Below the pieces are notes generated by a model. The model searched no databases, was not told the origin of the DNA, and saw only the letters and a list, made by a program, of their open reading frames with translations. A DNA stretch of 64,000 nucleotides. Origin: Ignavibacteriaceae bacterium. Lineage in GTDB: Bacteria > Bacteroidota > Ignavibacteria > Ignavibacteriales > Ignavibacteriaceae. Positions 16,907-25,987 of the stretch are shown piece after piece. Positions within the stretch are counted from its first letter, which is position 1, and every line of letters starts with the position of its first letter. Location of the stretch: assembly GCA_008933765.1 (NCBI GenBank), contig WBUK01000003.1, forward strand, positions 1 to 64,000. Direction: 5' to 3'. Both the position numbers and the translations under genes were made by a program.

Positions 16907-18274
16907 ATGATTCTAAGTTTTTATGTAACCCGGAAATTTTTTATACCGTTCCTTTTTTCAGTTTTTTCACTCTTTTCCGTTTTTATCCTTCAGTTTTTAA
17001 TGAGATTTTCGGATCAGTTGGTTGGCAAAGGTATAGATACAATATTAATTGTGGAACTGATAATCTACAATTTAGCCTGGATGATGGTGCTGGTGGTTCC
17101 GATGTCGGTGCTTGTTGCAACATTAATGGCGTTCGGCGGGCTTTCTCAAAACAACGAAATAACTGCCATAAGAGCCGCCGGTATAAGCATTTACAGGCTG
17201 TTACTCTTTCCCATTATCCTCACTCTCGGGTTGGTTTGGTTCCTTATCTATTTCAATAACGAAGTGTTGCCCGATGCTAACCACAAAACCAAAAACCTGA
17301 TGTGGGAAATTACCGCCACAAGACCGGCACTTTCGATCGTACCGAATGTGTTCATGACGGATATTATGGGCTACGCTATTTTGGCAGAAAAAGTTACGCA
17401 AGACTCCAACAAATTGGTGAATGTAAAAATTTATGACAACAGCCGCTACGGCACTGTTACTATTTTAACTGCTAAAAAAGGTGACCTTAATTTTAATGAA
17501 GACCGTTCAAAATTATTGATGAACCTTTACGATGGTGAAATACACGAGCAGGGTGAAAAAAGTTATTACAGAAAGCTGAAGTTCAAAAAACACGCTCTTC
17601 TGATGAACTCAGAACAGTTTTCCATCAAAAAAATTACCGATGAATATCGCTCTGACCGCGAACTTAGCATCCCGGAACTGAAAGCGAGATCAGACAGCTT
17701 GAAAAAAGTATTTGCTGAGCATGTTCAGATTATGAAAACTTTAGCGCTCCCCTTTTTCTATGGCGATTCCGTCGGCAGAGCAGCACCTGCAATGAACACC
17801 GGGGATAGTGGCTCGGAAATATGGGTTACCCGTCTGCAGGGCAAAGTTCAGCAACAAATCAACACAATTGAAACTACACTTACCGCCCTGGCATATCTGA
17901 AAACGCAAATTAATGCTTACACCGTTGAGGCTGATAAAAAATACTCGATTCCGGTTGCGTGTCTGGTGTTTTTGCTCCTTGGCATCCCACTCGGTATGAT
18001 GACGCGGCGCGGCGGTTTCGGCGCAGCTGCAAGCATCAGCCTCTTTTTCTTTCTGCTGTACTGGGCGTTTCTTATCGGCGGTGAAAAACTTGCCGACCGG
18101 GGGATGGTTTCACCTTTTATAGGGATGTGGGCAGCCAATTTTCTGCTTGCCTTCACGGGGGTTTATCTGCTTTATCGCGCCGTCAGGGATAATGCTACGA
18201 TAGAACTTTCAATATTCACTCGGTTTATTCCGAAACGGTTCAGAAAGGGAATTGCTGATGTACAAGATTCTTGA
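16907..18274 (+). CDS. lptF: LptF/LptG-family LPS export permease (first copy)
   Basis: A 455-residue inner-membrane permease of the YjgP/YjgQ family, part of the LptB2FG machine that extracts lipopolysaccharide from the inner membrane. It has the usual layout: membrane helices at about 10-30, 55-75 and 97-117, a large periplasmic beta-jellyroll (about 120-340), then three C-terminal helices (about 345-435). The coupling region NNEITAIRAAGISIYRLL is well conserved. The periplasmic domain seems longer than in its neighbour, with an EHVQIMKTLALPFFYGDS stretch before the last helices. Two purine-rich ribosome-site candidates precede ATG 16907. Which of the pair is true LptF cannot be settled by eye. 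Confidence 0.9.
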   Translation: MILSFYVTRKFFIPFLFSVFSLFSVFILQFLMRFSDQLVGKGIDTILIVELIIYNLAWMMVLVVPMSVLVATLMAFGGLSQNNEITAIRAAGISIYRLLLFPIILTLGLVWFLIYFNNEVLPDANHKTKNLMWEITATRPALSIVPNVFMTDIMGYAILAEKVTQDSNKLVNVKIYDNSRYGTVTILTAKKGDLNFNEDRSKLLMNLYDGEIHEQGEKSYYRKLKFKKHALLMNSEQFSIKKITDEYRSDRELSIPELKARSDSLKKVFAEHVQIMKTLALPFFYGDSVGRAAPAMNTGDSGSEIWVTRLQGKVQQQINTIETTLTALAYLKTQINAYTVEADKKYSIPVACLVFLLLGIPLGMMTRRGGFGAAASISLFFFLLYWAFLIGGEKLADRGMVSPFIGMWAANFLLAFTGVYLLYRAVRDNATIELSIFTRFIPKRFRKGIADVQDS

Positions 18275-19343
18275 CCGCTACATCATAAAGAGTTTTATTT
18301 CTGCTGTTTTTTACGGTTTGCTCTCTTTTACTGCAATTTTTGTGATTATCGATCTGATGGAAAAATTGGATACATTTATCGATAATAACCTTTCTCTGCT
18401 GATGGTACTGAACTACTATTTGGTGTTCACGCCGGAAATAATTAAGCTTATGACGCCGGTTGCGGTTCTTTTTGCCGGCTTATTTACTGCCGGCAAGATG
18501 GCAAATAACAACGAACTTACCGCAATTAAAGCAAGCGGGGTTTCTATTTATCGTTTTATGCTCCCTTTCTTTCTAATCTGCACTCTTATTTCTGTGGTGC
18601 TTTTTTGGTTTGGTGGATTTGTAGTGCCCGAAGCAAATGTTAAAAGAATCGATTTTGAAGCTCAACAACTGAAGAAAGACCCAGCTTCTGTTATCAGTAA
18701 TCTCTACTTTCAGGAACCGCCTGATAAAATAGTGAGCATTAACTACTTCAACAACGAGAAATTGGAGGCTTACAAAGTTGGCGTGCAGTACTTTGATACC
18801 GCCAATTCAATAAGAATGACTAAAAGAATTGACGCCGAAAGGATGGAATATTCACCCAAAAATAAGACATGGACTGCTTACCAGGGGAATCTAAGAGTTT
18901 TTGGAAAACTGAGCGATAAACTCACACATTTTGTCCAAATGAAATTGGAGGATCTGAAGTTTGTTCCTGATGACCTGCAAATAAGGCAACAAAAACTTGA
19001 AATACTTACAAACGATCAACTAAAAAAGTTAATTGAGGATACTCGCAACGCCGGATACGACACCCAAAGGGCGGAAATTGAGTATTACTCCCGGTTTTCT
19101 TTCCCGGTTACGGCGATAATTATTATTATATTTGGGTTGCCGATATCTGCCGTCAAAAGGCGCACCGGACTGGCTCTCCAATTTGGGGTTAACATTCTTA
19201 TCACTTTTATCTATCTCAGCATAATGCAAATAGTTACCGCTCTGGGTAAGAACGGCTCGCTCGACCCACTGCTGACAGCCTGGCTCGTCAATATCATTTT
19301 CTTTTCAGTGGCACTTTTTAATATTACCAGAGTAAGGGGTTAG
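18258..19343 (+). CDS. lptG: LptF/LptG-family LPS export permease (second copy)
   Basis: A 361-residue permease forming a pair with the preceding gene, whose last codons it overlaps by 17 bp. I take ATG 18258, preceded by AGAAAGGGA; a TTG two codons upstream is possible. It shows the YIIKSF start, three N-terminal helices, the coupling motif NNELTAIKASGVSIYRF, a periplasmic beta domain (about 125-260) and C-terminal helices with FPVTAIIIIIFGLPISAVKRRTGLA. The tight overlap implies translational coupling, in line with a heterodimeric LptFG. The ATPase LptB is not in this window. Confidence 0.92.
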   Translation: MYKILDRYIIKSFISAVFYGLLSFTAIFVIIDLMEKLDTFIDNNLSLLMVLNYYLVFTPEIIKLMTPVAVLFAGLFTAGKMANNNELTAIKASGVSIYRFMLPFFLICTLISVVLFWFGGFVVPEANVKRIDFEAQQLKKDPASVISNLYFQEPPDKIVSINYFNNEKLEAYKVGVQYFDTANSIRMTKRIDAERMEYSPKNKTWTAYQGNLRVFGKLSDKLTHFVQMKLEDLKFVPDDLQIRQQKLEILTNDQLKKLIEDTRNAGYDTQRAEIEYYSRFSFPVTAIIIIIFGLPISAVKRRTGLALQFGVNILITFIYLSIMQIVTALGKNGSLDPLLTAWLVNIIFFSVALFNITRVRG

Positions 19344-19473
19344 ATTTGGCGCTATTGGCAACCGGAAAATTTCGCAGAAAACCGGAACCGGCGATTTTCA
19401 CTGATATCTGATTTGCTGTTTTTAGAAAACTTTAATGGATAATTTTCACCGAAAACTATAATTGGCAAAAATT

Positions 19474-20226
19474 ATGGAACTTAGAACTGCAGGTAATTAC
19501 TCCCTAACCGTTAAAATGGGCAACTGGGGCAATTTCGACTATTTCGAGGGCGCTCATGTTGAGCTTGGCATTAAGGCTCTGATATTCATTTCTAAAACTG
19601 ACTGCGAGCCTGTTCCAATTGATCCGCTGAAATCCCTGAGGAAACGAAATATTAACGGAGTTATGAAAATTTATGATATCTTTTTCCGGTACGATCGGTT
19701 AGTGGTGGTTACCGAACCGGCTCCGAGGGGTGCCATGTTCGATTATTTTTACAACTTACACGCAACCCTCGATCAAATAACAGCAATAGATTTGGTGCTT
19801 AAAATTCTTGCACCACTTCAGAAACTTCACGCGATGAACGATGCCGTCGGCTATATGGATGAAAGTTCCGTTTTCTTCTTTCAGGGAGATAATGTTAAAA
19901 TTGGCGGCGACTGGTTAATCCATTACGAAAACCTTAAGGCTGTTTCCCGGTTTGAACTTGCCCCCGAAGATTTGTTCGAAGCCAAAATCAGGGATATTGC
20001 CAGGTGTGGTTCAATTTTATTCCGCTTGGTGAATCAGGAAACCTTAAGACAAAATAACCCGAGTTATAAAAAGATACTTCAAAGCAACCCTGTGGATATC
20101 CACCCGACACTTCTGGAGGTGATACAAAAGTCGGTTAATCTCCAAACACCGCGATACGAAAACGCCTCCGAAATGATCGGAGAACTTAAAGCTGTAAAAG
20201 AAATTTTACAGTCAAAGGGAATATAG
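19474..20226 (+). CDS. Degenerate protein-kinase-fold protein (predicted pseudokinase)
   Basis: A 250-residue protein from ATG 19474 (a TTG at 19462 is in frame; neither has a strong ribosome site). The order of features follows a Hanks-type kinase: a beta-rich N-lobe (about 5-85) whose glycine loop is poor; HAMNDAVGYMDESSV (119-133) where a catalytic loop HRDxKPxN should be; VKIGGDWL (141-148) where DFG should be; LAPED (162-166) matching the APE motif; DIARCGSILFRLV (174-186) matching DxWSxGxxLYEL; and a C-terminal helix ending RYENASEMIGEL. Catalytic Asp, Lys, Asn and the DFG Asp are not recognisable, so phosphotransfer is unlikely. It lies 130 bp after lptG on the same strand. Confidence 0.75.
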   Translation: MELRTAGNYSLTVKMGNWGNFDYFEGAHVELGIKALIFISKTDCEPVPIDPLKSLRKRNINGVMKIYDIFFRYDRLVVVTEPAPRGAMFDYFYNLHATLDQITAIDLVLKILAPLQKLHAMNDAVGYMDESSVFFFQGDNVKIGGDWLIHYENLKAVSRFELAPEDLFEAKIRDIARCGSILFRLVNQETLRQNNPSYKKILQSNPVDIHPTLLEVIQKSVNLQTPRYENASEMIGELKAVKEILQSKGI

Positions 20227-20367
20227 CAGCTGATCCATCCCCACTCTTTCTCGGTTATTTTACTTGCGCCTGTCCATGATCTCTTCCGGTCAAAATCTTG
20301 CGCGCAAACCTGAAGCAGCAAGAAACCGTTTATTTTATCCTGCAGTAACTCTGCATTATTTAAAACA

Positions 20368-20406
20368 AAAAAAGAGGCGATTCCTTTTCAGAAAAGCCTC
20401 TTTTTT
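20368..20406. terminator. Bidirectional terminator between convergent genes
   Basis: AAAAAAGAGGC (20368-20378) pairs with GCCTCTTTTTT (20396-20406) around a 17-nt loop, with A and T tracts on either side. It can serve the pseudokinase gene (plus) and the GHL10 gene (minus), whose stops are at 20226 and 20454. Confidence 0.88.
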
Positions 20407-20453
20407 GCGCTTATTTGCAATTTTTTGAAATCATATTTTCATTGCATAACCGG

Positions 20454-22811
20454 TTATTTCAGCAACATAAGCTTCTTCGTGAACGATTTATTACCCGCTT
20501 CTAACCTGTAGATGTAAACACCTGAAGGCAGTTGTGAAGCGTCAAATTTAATCGAGTAAATACCTGCTCCGTAGTAGCCGTCAGCAAGAACTGCAACCTC
20601 CAAACCGGTGGCGTCATAAACCCTGAGGGAAATCTGAGCCGATTCCGGAAGCTCGAATCTGATTGTCGTCAGCGGATTAAAGGGGTTCGGATAGTTCTGA
20701 GAAAGAACAAAATCTGAAGGAACACCCTCTTCTTTTTCAACATCGGTAGTTACTTTCGTCTTAAATCTGAAAGGTTCCGACCATGCACCTTGCCCAAAAC
20801 TGTTGCTTGCCTTCACGCGCCAGTAGTAGATTCTGTTCAACGATAGTCCACTGTATGCCGCCGTCGTATCGGAAGTGCTGCCGATATTCAACACAATAGA
20901 CTGTGGATCAAACACATTTGTGCTCGAAAGCTGCACTGAATATGATGTTGCAACCGGGTTCGAATGCCAAACCAGAACTGAATCCAAACCGACATTTGTG
21001 GTTTTATCAGCCGGATAAAGCAATTCGGGTGCAGCAGGCGTTGCAGTGGTAAACGAGAAAGGAGCAGACCAGGCACCAATTCCCGCTGCATTTTCCGCAC
21101 GGACTCTCCAGTAATAGGTTTGTTCGCCTTTTAGGTTCGCAAAAACTGCAAAGGTATCCGTAAGTGCTTCTGCACCAAAAATTATCAGCGAATCAAATGA
21201 GGGGTCTTCACCCACCTGAAGCGTGTAGTTTGAGGCACCAAGCAGGTAGTTCCACCTTACAACCACAGTATCCCTCTGGCCGCCCGCACCGTTTGCCGGC
21301 TGTGCAAGCACAACAGCTGAAAGCGGTGCCACCTGAACAATATTGCTCGGCAGGCTTTCGTTGAAATTCCTGTCTAACGAGGTAACTGCAAAATAGAAAG
21401 TAGTCGGCTGTGAAGCAGGTTTCGGTCGGGTTATTCTGCTTCCCACCACATCCTGAATATTTCTGCTGTTTTCATAATCCTGCGGTGTTGGGTTCGGCGT
21501 TGTGAATCTATATACCGCATATCTCGTAGCCGTGTCACCGTCGGGTGCAACATTTGGCTTATCCCAAATCAGCGCAGAGGTTCCCGTTCCGGATACTCTT
21601 TCAAAATGCAGATTCTGCGGTGGATTCGGCGGAACAATATCCTTCCAGTCCATCTGAGGCGGCAAAGCCACAGTGTTATAAAGGTTAGATTTCAGGGAAT
21701 CAGCAAAACCTTTGAAATTGGAAATAAAATCGGAAGACCTGAAGAAAACGCTGCCTCCAACTTTCGGGTTTGCCCTGTTCGCCCTAATCTGGTTGTGGAT
21801 TTCGCTCGGGTTGTTCCAGTTCGGAATTCTGTAAGTAGCCTGCCCCGGGTAGAAATGGCGCCCGTTTCGCGCAACCGAATCAGCCCACCAGGGCATCAGC
21901 TTGCCGTAATCCTGCCCTCCGCCAAAGGGCCAGTAAAGCTGTGGTGTTAAATAATCAACCGCTTTATTCTGCAGCCAGTTAATAGCATCGCAATAGATAT
22001 CAGTATAAGCATTCAGCCCGGTTATTCCCGGTGGCACGCCGTTTTTCCAGATTCCAAACGGGCTCATCCCGAATTTAACCCACGGTTTATAGAAGTGCGT
22101 GCTGTCGTTAATCGCTTTAATCAGAATGTTCACATTGTCGCGGCGCCAGTCACCAATGTTTGAGAAACCTCTCGGATACTGCCGGAAAGTAGCCGTATCC
22201 TGGTAGGTTATCTGATTCGGTGGATATGGGTAGAAGTAGTCATCCATGTGAATCCCGTCAAGATCATATCGTTTAACCACATCCAGAATAACCTGCAGCA
22301 CATAATCCCTCACCATCGGTAAACCCGGGTTAAGGAATTTGATGTTTCCGATGTGGATCGCCCAGTCAGGATGTCTTACTAAGATATGTTTCGGGTCAAG
22401 GTTATATCCGCCTACTGATCTTTCAGCTCTGTAAGGGTTGAACCAGACATGAATCTCCATTCCCCGCTTATGAGCCTCTTCAATAGCGAATTGAAGCGGA
22501 TCATAATCAGGAGCTAACCCCTGCTGCCCGGTTAACCAGAATGACCAAGGTTCAAGATCCGAGGGATACATCGCGTCGCACTCACTTCTTACCTGAAAAA
22601 TTACCACATTAATATTGGCACTTTTTAAAGAATCAAGCAGAGTGATCAGCTCATTTTTCTGTTTTGTGGAGTTTAACCCGCGTGTTATGGGCCAATCAAG
22701 GTTTGTAACCGTGGCTATCCACGAGGCTCTAAACTCTCTCTTCGGGTTCTGAGCGTTAAGCCCCACAAACCCCAACAGAAGGATCAGGAACAAAATTTTA
22801 ACATTTTTCAT
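20454..22811 (-). CDS. Secreted GHL10-type glycoside hydrolase with T9SS sorting domain
   Basis: A 785-residue exported protein. Residues 1-20 are a signal peptide ending LNAQ. Residues about 24-340 match the glycosyl-hydrolase-like 10 family (DUF187), with REFRASWIATVTNLDWP, INVVIFQVRSECDAMYPSDLEPWS, RGMEIHVWFNPYR and DGIHMDDYFYPYP, where the acidic pair is the likely catalytic area of a TIM barrel. Three fibronectin-like modules follow (about 395-495, 500-590, 595-690), the last two sharing YYWRV(R/K)A and WSxPFxFxT. Residues about 705-785 are a sorting domain with SQNYPNPFNPLTTI and a KKLMLLK end. Relatives act on peptidoglycan- or polysaccharide-like substrates; the substrate here is unknown. 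Confidence 0.92.
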   Translation of the reverse strand: MKNVKILFLILLLGFVGLNAQNPKREFRASWIATVTNLDWPITRGLNSTKQKNELITLLDSLKSANINVVIFQVRSECDAMYPSDLEPWSFWLTGQQGLAPDYDPLQFAIEEAHKRGMEIHVWFNPYRAERSVGGYNLDPKHILVRHPDWAIHIGNIKFLNPGLPMVRDYVLQVILDVVKRYDLDGIHMDDYFYPYPPNQITYQDTATFRQYPRGFSNIGDWRRDNVNILIKAINDSTHFYKPWVKFGMSPFGIWKNGVPPGITGLNAYTDIYCDAINWLQNKAVDYLTPQLYWPFGGGQDYGKLMPWWADSVARNGRHFYPGQATYRIPNWNNPSEIHNQIRANRANPKVGGSVFFRSSDFISNFKGFADSLKSNLYNTVALPPQMDWKDIVPPNPPQNLHFERVSGTGTSALIWDKPNVAPDGDTATRYAVYRFTTPNPTPQDYENSRNIQDVVGSRITRPKPASQPTTFYFAVTSLDRNFNESLPSNIVQVAPLSAVVLAQPANGAGGQRDTVVVRWNYLLGASNYTLQVGEDPSFDSLIIFGAEALTDTFAVFANLKGEQTYYWRVRAENAAGIGAWSAPFSFTTATPAAPELLYPADKTTNVGLDSVLVWHSNPVATSYSVQLSSTNVFDPQSIVLNIGSTSDTTAAYSGLSLNRIYYWRVKASNSFGQGAWSEPFRFKTKVTTDVEKEEGVPSDFVLSQNYPNPFNPLTTIRFELPESAQISLRVYDATGLEVAVLADGYYGAGIYSIKFDASQLPSGVYIYRLEAGNKSFTKKLMLLK

Positions 22812-22882
22812 TGTACCTCAACTCATTAACTTAGGTTTTCAAATATCAAATTTACTACAAAAATAATTTAAAAACACTATCC

Positions 22883-23293
22883 GTGAAAAAATCAATCAGC
22901 TATCTGCTAATCTCGTTATTTTCGTTCGCAATAATAATTATATTTTATGGTTGCAAAGATACGATAAATCAGGCAGATGTTGACGCAGTAATTATCCCGG
23001 CACACAATGTATCGTATCAGGCGCACATTCAGCCCGTTCTTCTGGTGAAGTGTGCATTCTCCGGTTGCCACGACGATCAGTCCCGCGCAAATAATTTAAG
23101 TTTCACAAATTATTTCACCACCGTGGAAGATATGGCGGTCGTGGTCCCTTACGAGCCACAAAACAGCAAAATGATCTGGGCTTTAATGGGAACCGGTGCC
23201 TTCAAGATGCCACCGCCACTCTACCCGCCACTTACCATGAACCAAATTGAGGGCATCCGTACCTGGATCGCCGAAGGCGCAAAAAATAACTGA
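22883..23293 (+). CDS. Small haem-binding (CX4CH) lipoprotein-like cytochrome
   Basis: A 136-residue exported protein with a hydrophobic N-terminal segment ending FYGCKD (possible lipidated Cys24). It contains KCAFSGCHDD, in which Cys57, Cys62 and His63 make a CX4CH rather than CXXCH motif; this spacing is seen in a group of c-type-cytochrome-like domains common in Bacteroidota and Planctomycetes. A later Met in AFKMPPP could be the distal haem ligand. The C-terminal IEGIRTWIAEGAKNN is typical of the final helix of these domains. Starts with GTG at 22883. It ends 8 bp from the convergent SDR gene. Confidence 0.78.
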   Translation: MKKSISYLLISLFSFAIIIIFYGCKDTINQADVDAVIIPAHNVSYQAHIQPVLLVKCAFSGCHDDQSRANNLSFTNYFTTVEDMAVVVPYEPQNSKMIWALMGTGAFKMPPPLYPPLTMNQIEGIRTWIAEGAKNN

Positions 23294-23301
23294 ATTTTGG
23301 C

Positions 23302-24291
23302 TTAAATCCAGCCTTCTTTCTTATACCACTCAATGGTTCTTCTTACCCCTTCTTCAAGCGACACTTCCTGCCTGAAACCAAAATCTCTCATTGCCTTTGC
23401 CGGTGACGAAACCCAGTGCTTCTGAACCAAATCCCGCGCTTTTTCTAAATTTAAGGTTGCCGGTTTACTGCTGAATACCGAGAAAAACTGGGCAATAGCC
23501 GCTACCGTGTAAACCATAAAATGCGGAAATACTAACTTAACGGCACCTCTGCCGAATATTTTTTTCGTAACTTCACCTACTTCGTTCCAGGTGTAAACTT
23601 TTTCACTGCTGAGGAAATATACCTCGCCTGAAGATTTTGGGCTTAAAGCCGCTAAGTAAAGCCCGTTTACTACATCGTGTACATGCAACAGCGAGAGCGT
23701 TTTTTTGTCAAAACCTACCTTCGTGAAAAGACGCTTGGCATAAGTTTGGAAGAATATCCCCACTTCTGTGTCCCTTTCACCATAAATTGCCGGGCACCTG
23801 AGAACGGTAACGGGAAGTTTATCTTTATACGAAAGCACCAAGTTTTCCTGCTCTAATTTGCTCCTGCCGTATGTGGTTATCGGCTTGGTTTCTCTCTCTT
23901 CTGTGATGGGCACGCCATCAGGTGAGGGACCCGCTGCTGTTTGGCTGCCGGATACAACAAACTTCTCGACCGGCACTTCCGATTCAATTACTGCCTCCAA
24001 CAAAGTTTTTGTGTTGCCAACATTTGAATCGAAATACCCTTGCGGCTTTTTCGATTTCACCGTACCGGCAATGTGAAAAACCAACGAACAGCCTTCAATC
24101 GCTTTTTTAAGTTCTTCTTTATTACCCAAACCGGCATTTATCAACTCAACCGGTTTTCCTTTCAACCACTGCAGGTTACTCGTCTTTCGTACTATACATT
24201 TTACACGGTAACCTTCAGCCAAAAGCCGGTCAACAAGGTGGCTCCCTACAAACCCGTTTGCACCCGTTACAAGGGCTGTTTTTTCACTCAT
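23302..24291 (-). CDS. Extended SDR / NAD-dependent epimerase-dehydratase family, candidate ceramide reductase
   Basis: A 329-residue Rossmann-fold oxidoreductase. It has TGANGFVG (residues 9-16) for NAD(P) binding, VVSGSQTAAG with the catalytic Ser region (112-121), and Tyr141-x3-Lys145 in TYGRSK. The C-terminal part (about 235-300) has a hydrophobic stretch FPHFMVYTVAAIAQFF that could sit on the membrane. It is divergent from a serine-palmitoyltransferase-like gene. Caulobacter makes ceramide with an SDR of this broad family acting after an SPT and a GNAT-like acyltransferase, so reduction of a 3-oxo sphingolipid intermediate is a reasonable guess from context. Alone, the sequence only supports an SDR. 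Confidence 0.85.
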   Translation of the reverse strand: MSEKTALVTGANGFVGSHLVDRLLAEGYRVKCIVRKTSNLQWLKGKPVELINAGLGNKEELKKAIEGCSLVFHIAGTVKSKKPQGYFDSNVGNTKTLLEAVIESEVPVEKFVVSGSQTAAGPSPDGVPITEERETKPITTYGRSKLEQENLVLSYKDKLPVTVLRCPAIYGERDTEVGIFFQTYAKRLFTKVGFDKKTLSLLHVHDVVNGLYLAALSPKSSGEVYFLSSEKVYTWNEVGEVTKKIFGRGAVKLVFPHFMVYTVAAIAQFFSVFSSKPATLNLEKARDLVQKHWVSSPAKAMRDFGFRQEVSLEEGVRRTIEWYKKEGWI

Positions 24292-24384
24292 TTTAATTTC
24301 TGAAATTTATAATTGAACAATGACTCATTTAATTCACTAATATCGTTGTAACTTCAAATAAAATAAGTGGTTATAACGATTTTT

Positions 24385-24416
24385 TTGTATATCTAACAAA
24401 GTAAATTTATATTCGA
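24385..24416 (+). promoter_or_regulatory. Candidate Bacteroidota-type promoter upstream of the SPT-like gene
   Basis: TTTG at 24385-24388 and TATATTCG at 24409-24416, separated by 20 bp, compare with the Bacteroidota consensus TTTG-N19-TAnnTTTG. This would give a leader of about 60 nt before the TTG start at 24485. One mismatch in the -7 box and AT-rich surroundings keep confidence low. Confidence 0.35.
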
Positions 24417-24484
24417 ACTTTAAATCTAACTATTTTTCTTTATTTACCAGATTAACAATCTTAAAAAATCCCCCCGGAGGAAAT

Positions 24485-25675
24485 TTGAGCTTATTCGACA
24501 AATGTAATGAATTTACCAGAGCTGATGATATTAAAGAACTCGGATTGTATCCATACTTTAGACCTATTGAAGAAAATGAGGGACCTGTAGTTCAAATTGA
24601 GGGGAAAAAAGTTGTTATGGCAGGCTCGAACAATTACCTCGGGCTTACCGCACACCCTAAGGTTAAAGAAGCCGCTATTAAAGCCGTTGAAAAATACGGA
24701 ACGGGCTGCTCAGGTTCCCGTTATCTTACCGGAACTCTCGATATGCATGTTGAACTTGAAGAAAGGCTCGCCCGCTTTTTCAAGGCTGAATCGGTGTTGC
24801 TCTATTCAACCGGTTTCCAGACTGCGCTCGGCGTTATACCAACTTTGGTTCAAAAGGGTGATTATGTGGTTTCCGACAAAGATAACCACGCTTGTATTGT
24901 TACCGGAAATCTGATCGCCAAAGGCGGGATGGCGGAAATGGTGCGGTATAAACACAACAATATGGACGATCTCGAAAGAGTGATATCTAAACTCCCCAAA
25001 GATGCCGGTAAACTGATCGTTAGCGATGGTGTTTTTTCAACCGGTGGAGAAATTGTTGATTTGCCCCGATTGAACGAAGTGGCTAAAACTTATAACGCTC
25101 AAATTTTGATTGACGACGCTCATTCTGTCGGTGTTATTGGTAAAGGCGGAAGAGGTACTGCCTCCGAATTTGGGCTTGAAGACCAGATTGATATGGCAAT
25201 GGGTACTTTCTCAAAAACTTTTGCTTCACTCGGCGGGTTTGTTTACGGGCCCGAAAGAGTGATTAACTACCTGAAACACCACTCGCCTGCTTTGATTTTC
25301 TCGGCTTCGCCAACTCCCGCTTCGGTGGCTTCGGCACTTGCAGCGCTTGATATTTTAGAAGCCGAACCCGAAAGAGTTACAAAATTGATTGACAATGCAG
25401 AATATGTAAGAACTAAATTCAGAGATGCCGGTTTCACGGTTACAGACGGAAGAACTGCCATCGTCCCCGTTATCGTTGGCGATGATGGACTTGCATTCCA
25501 GATGTGGCGGAAACTATACGATAACGGCGTGTTTGTAAATGTCTTCATTTCACCGGGCGTACCTCCGGGAAGACAAATGATGAGAACTTCCTATATGTCT
25601 TCGCACGAAAAAGAACATTTAGACTACATCGTGGATACATTTAAGAAAGTCGGAACCGAACTGGGGATTATCTGA
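24485..25675 (+). CDS. Alpha-oxoamine synthase, serine palmitoyltransferase-like
   Basis: A 396-residue PLP enzyme that condenses an amino acid with an acyl-CoA. Motifs: [12 protein letters not shown] (47-58), [13 protein letters not shown] (72-84), DKDNHACI (131-138), the Asp-Asp-Ala-His motif at 210-213, and [12 protein letters not shown] with the Schiff-base Lys244. The family covers KBL, BioF, HemA and SPT; the N-terminal [13 protein letters not shown] segment and [16 protein letters not shown] ending resemble bacterial SPT more than BioF. No biotin genes are close, whereas an SDR and a GNAT-like acyltransferase flank it, favouring sphingoid-base synthesis. Starts with TTG at 24485, just behind a strong CGGAGGA ribosome site. 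Confidence 0.85.
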   Translation: MSLFDKCNEFTRADDIKELGLYPYFRPIEENEGPVVQIEGKKVVMAGSNNYLGLTAHPKVKEAAIKAVEKYGTGCSGSRYLTGTLDMHVELEERLARFFKAESVLLYSTGFQTALGVIPTLVQKGDYVVSDKDNHACIVTGNLIAKGGMAEMVRYKHNNMDDLERVISKLPKDAGKLIVSDGVFSTGGEIVDLPRLNEVAKTYNAQILIDDAHSVGVIGKGGRGTASEFGLEDQIDMAMGTFSKTFASLGGFVYGPERVINYLKHHSPALIFSASPTPASVASALAALDILEAEPERVTKLIDNAEYVRTKFRDAGFTVTDGRTAIVPVIVGDDGLAFQMWRKLYDNGVFVNVFISPGVPPGRQMMRTSYMSSHEKEHLDYIVDTFKKVGTELGII

Positions 25676-25772
25676 TCCTGAATTTGTTATCATTTGATCT
25701 CTATTTCGGTTTTATCTGTTCATCATTTTTGGTGTCATCTGAACCTGATTAAGCATACAAAACATAATTTGG

Positions 25773-25815
25773 AAAAGGCTGTCTCAATACAAAATATCTG
25801 ACGGCCTTTTTTTTT
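25773..25815 (+). terminator. Rho-independent terminator after the SPT-like gene
   Basis: AAAAGGCTGTC (25773-25783) pairs with GACGGCCTTTT (25800-25810), 11 bp with one G-T pair, followed by a T run to 25815. It separates the SPT-like gene from the acyltransferase gene, so these probably form two transcription units. Confidence 0.85.
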
Positions 25816-25926
25816 AATTATCGCAACATTTACGAAAAGAGATTATTAAGAAAGAGTTCACCCGCTACTTAATAAATGATTGCTTTTTTTACCGGCTGAT
25901 TCAACAGAGAATATCCAACCGTTTTT

Positions 25927-25961
25927 TTTGTTAAACACTTTATTCGTAACTTTTAATTTTG
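25927..25961 (+). promoter_or_regulatory. Candidate promoter of the GNAT-like gene
   Basis: TAATTTTG at 25954-25961 fits the Bacteroidota -7 box TAnnTTTG exactly. TTTG at 25927-25930 is 23 bp upstream, longer than the ideal 19. The predicted transcript start would be about 20 nt before ATG 25988, supporting that start over the in-frame ATG at 25880. Confidence 0.4.
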
Positions 25962-25987
25962 TACCAAAAAAAATTTGGAAAAGCGCA

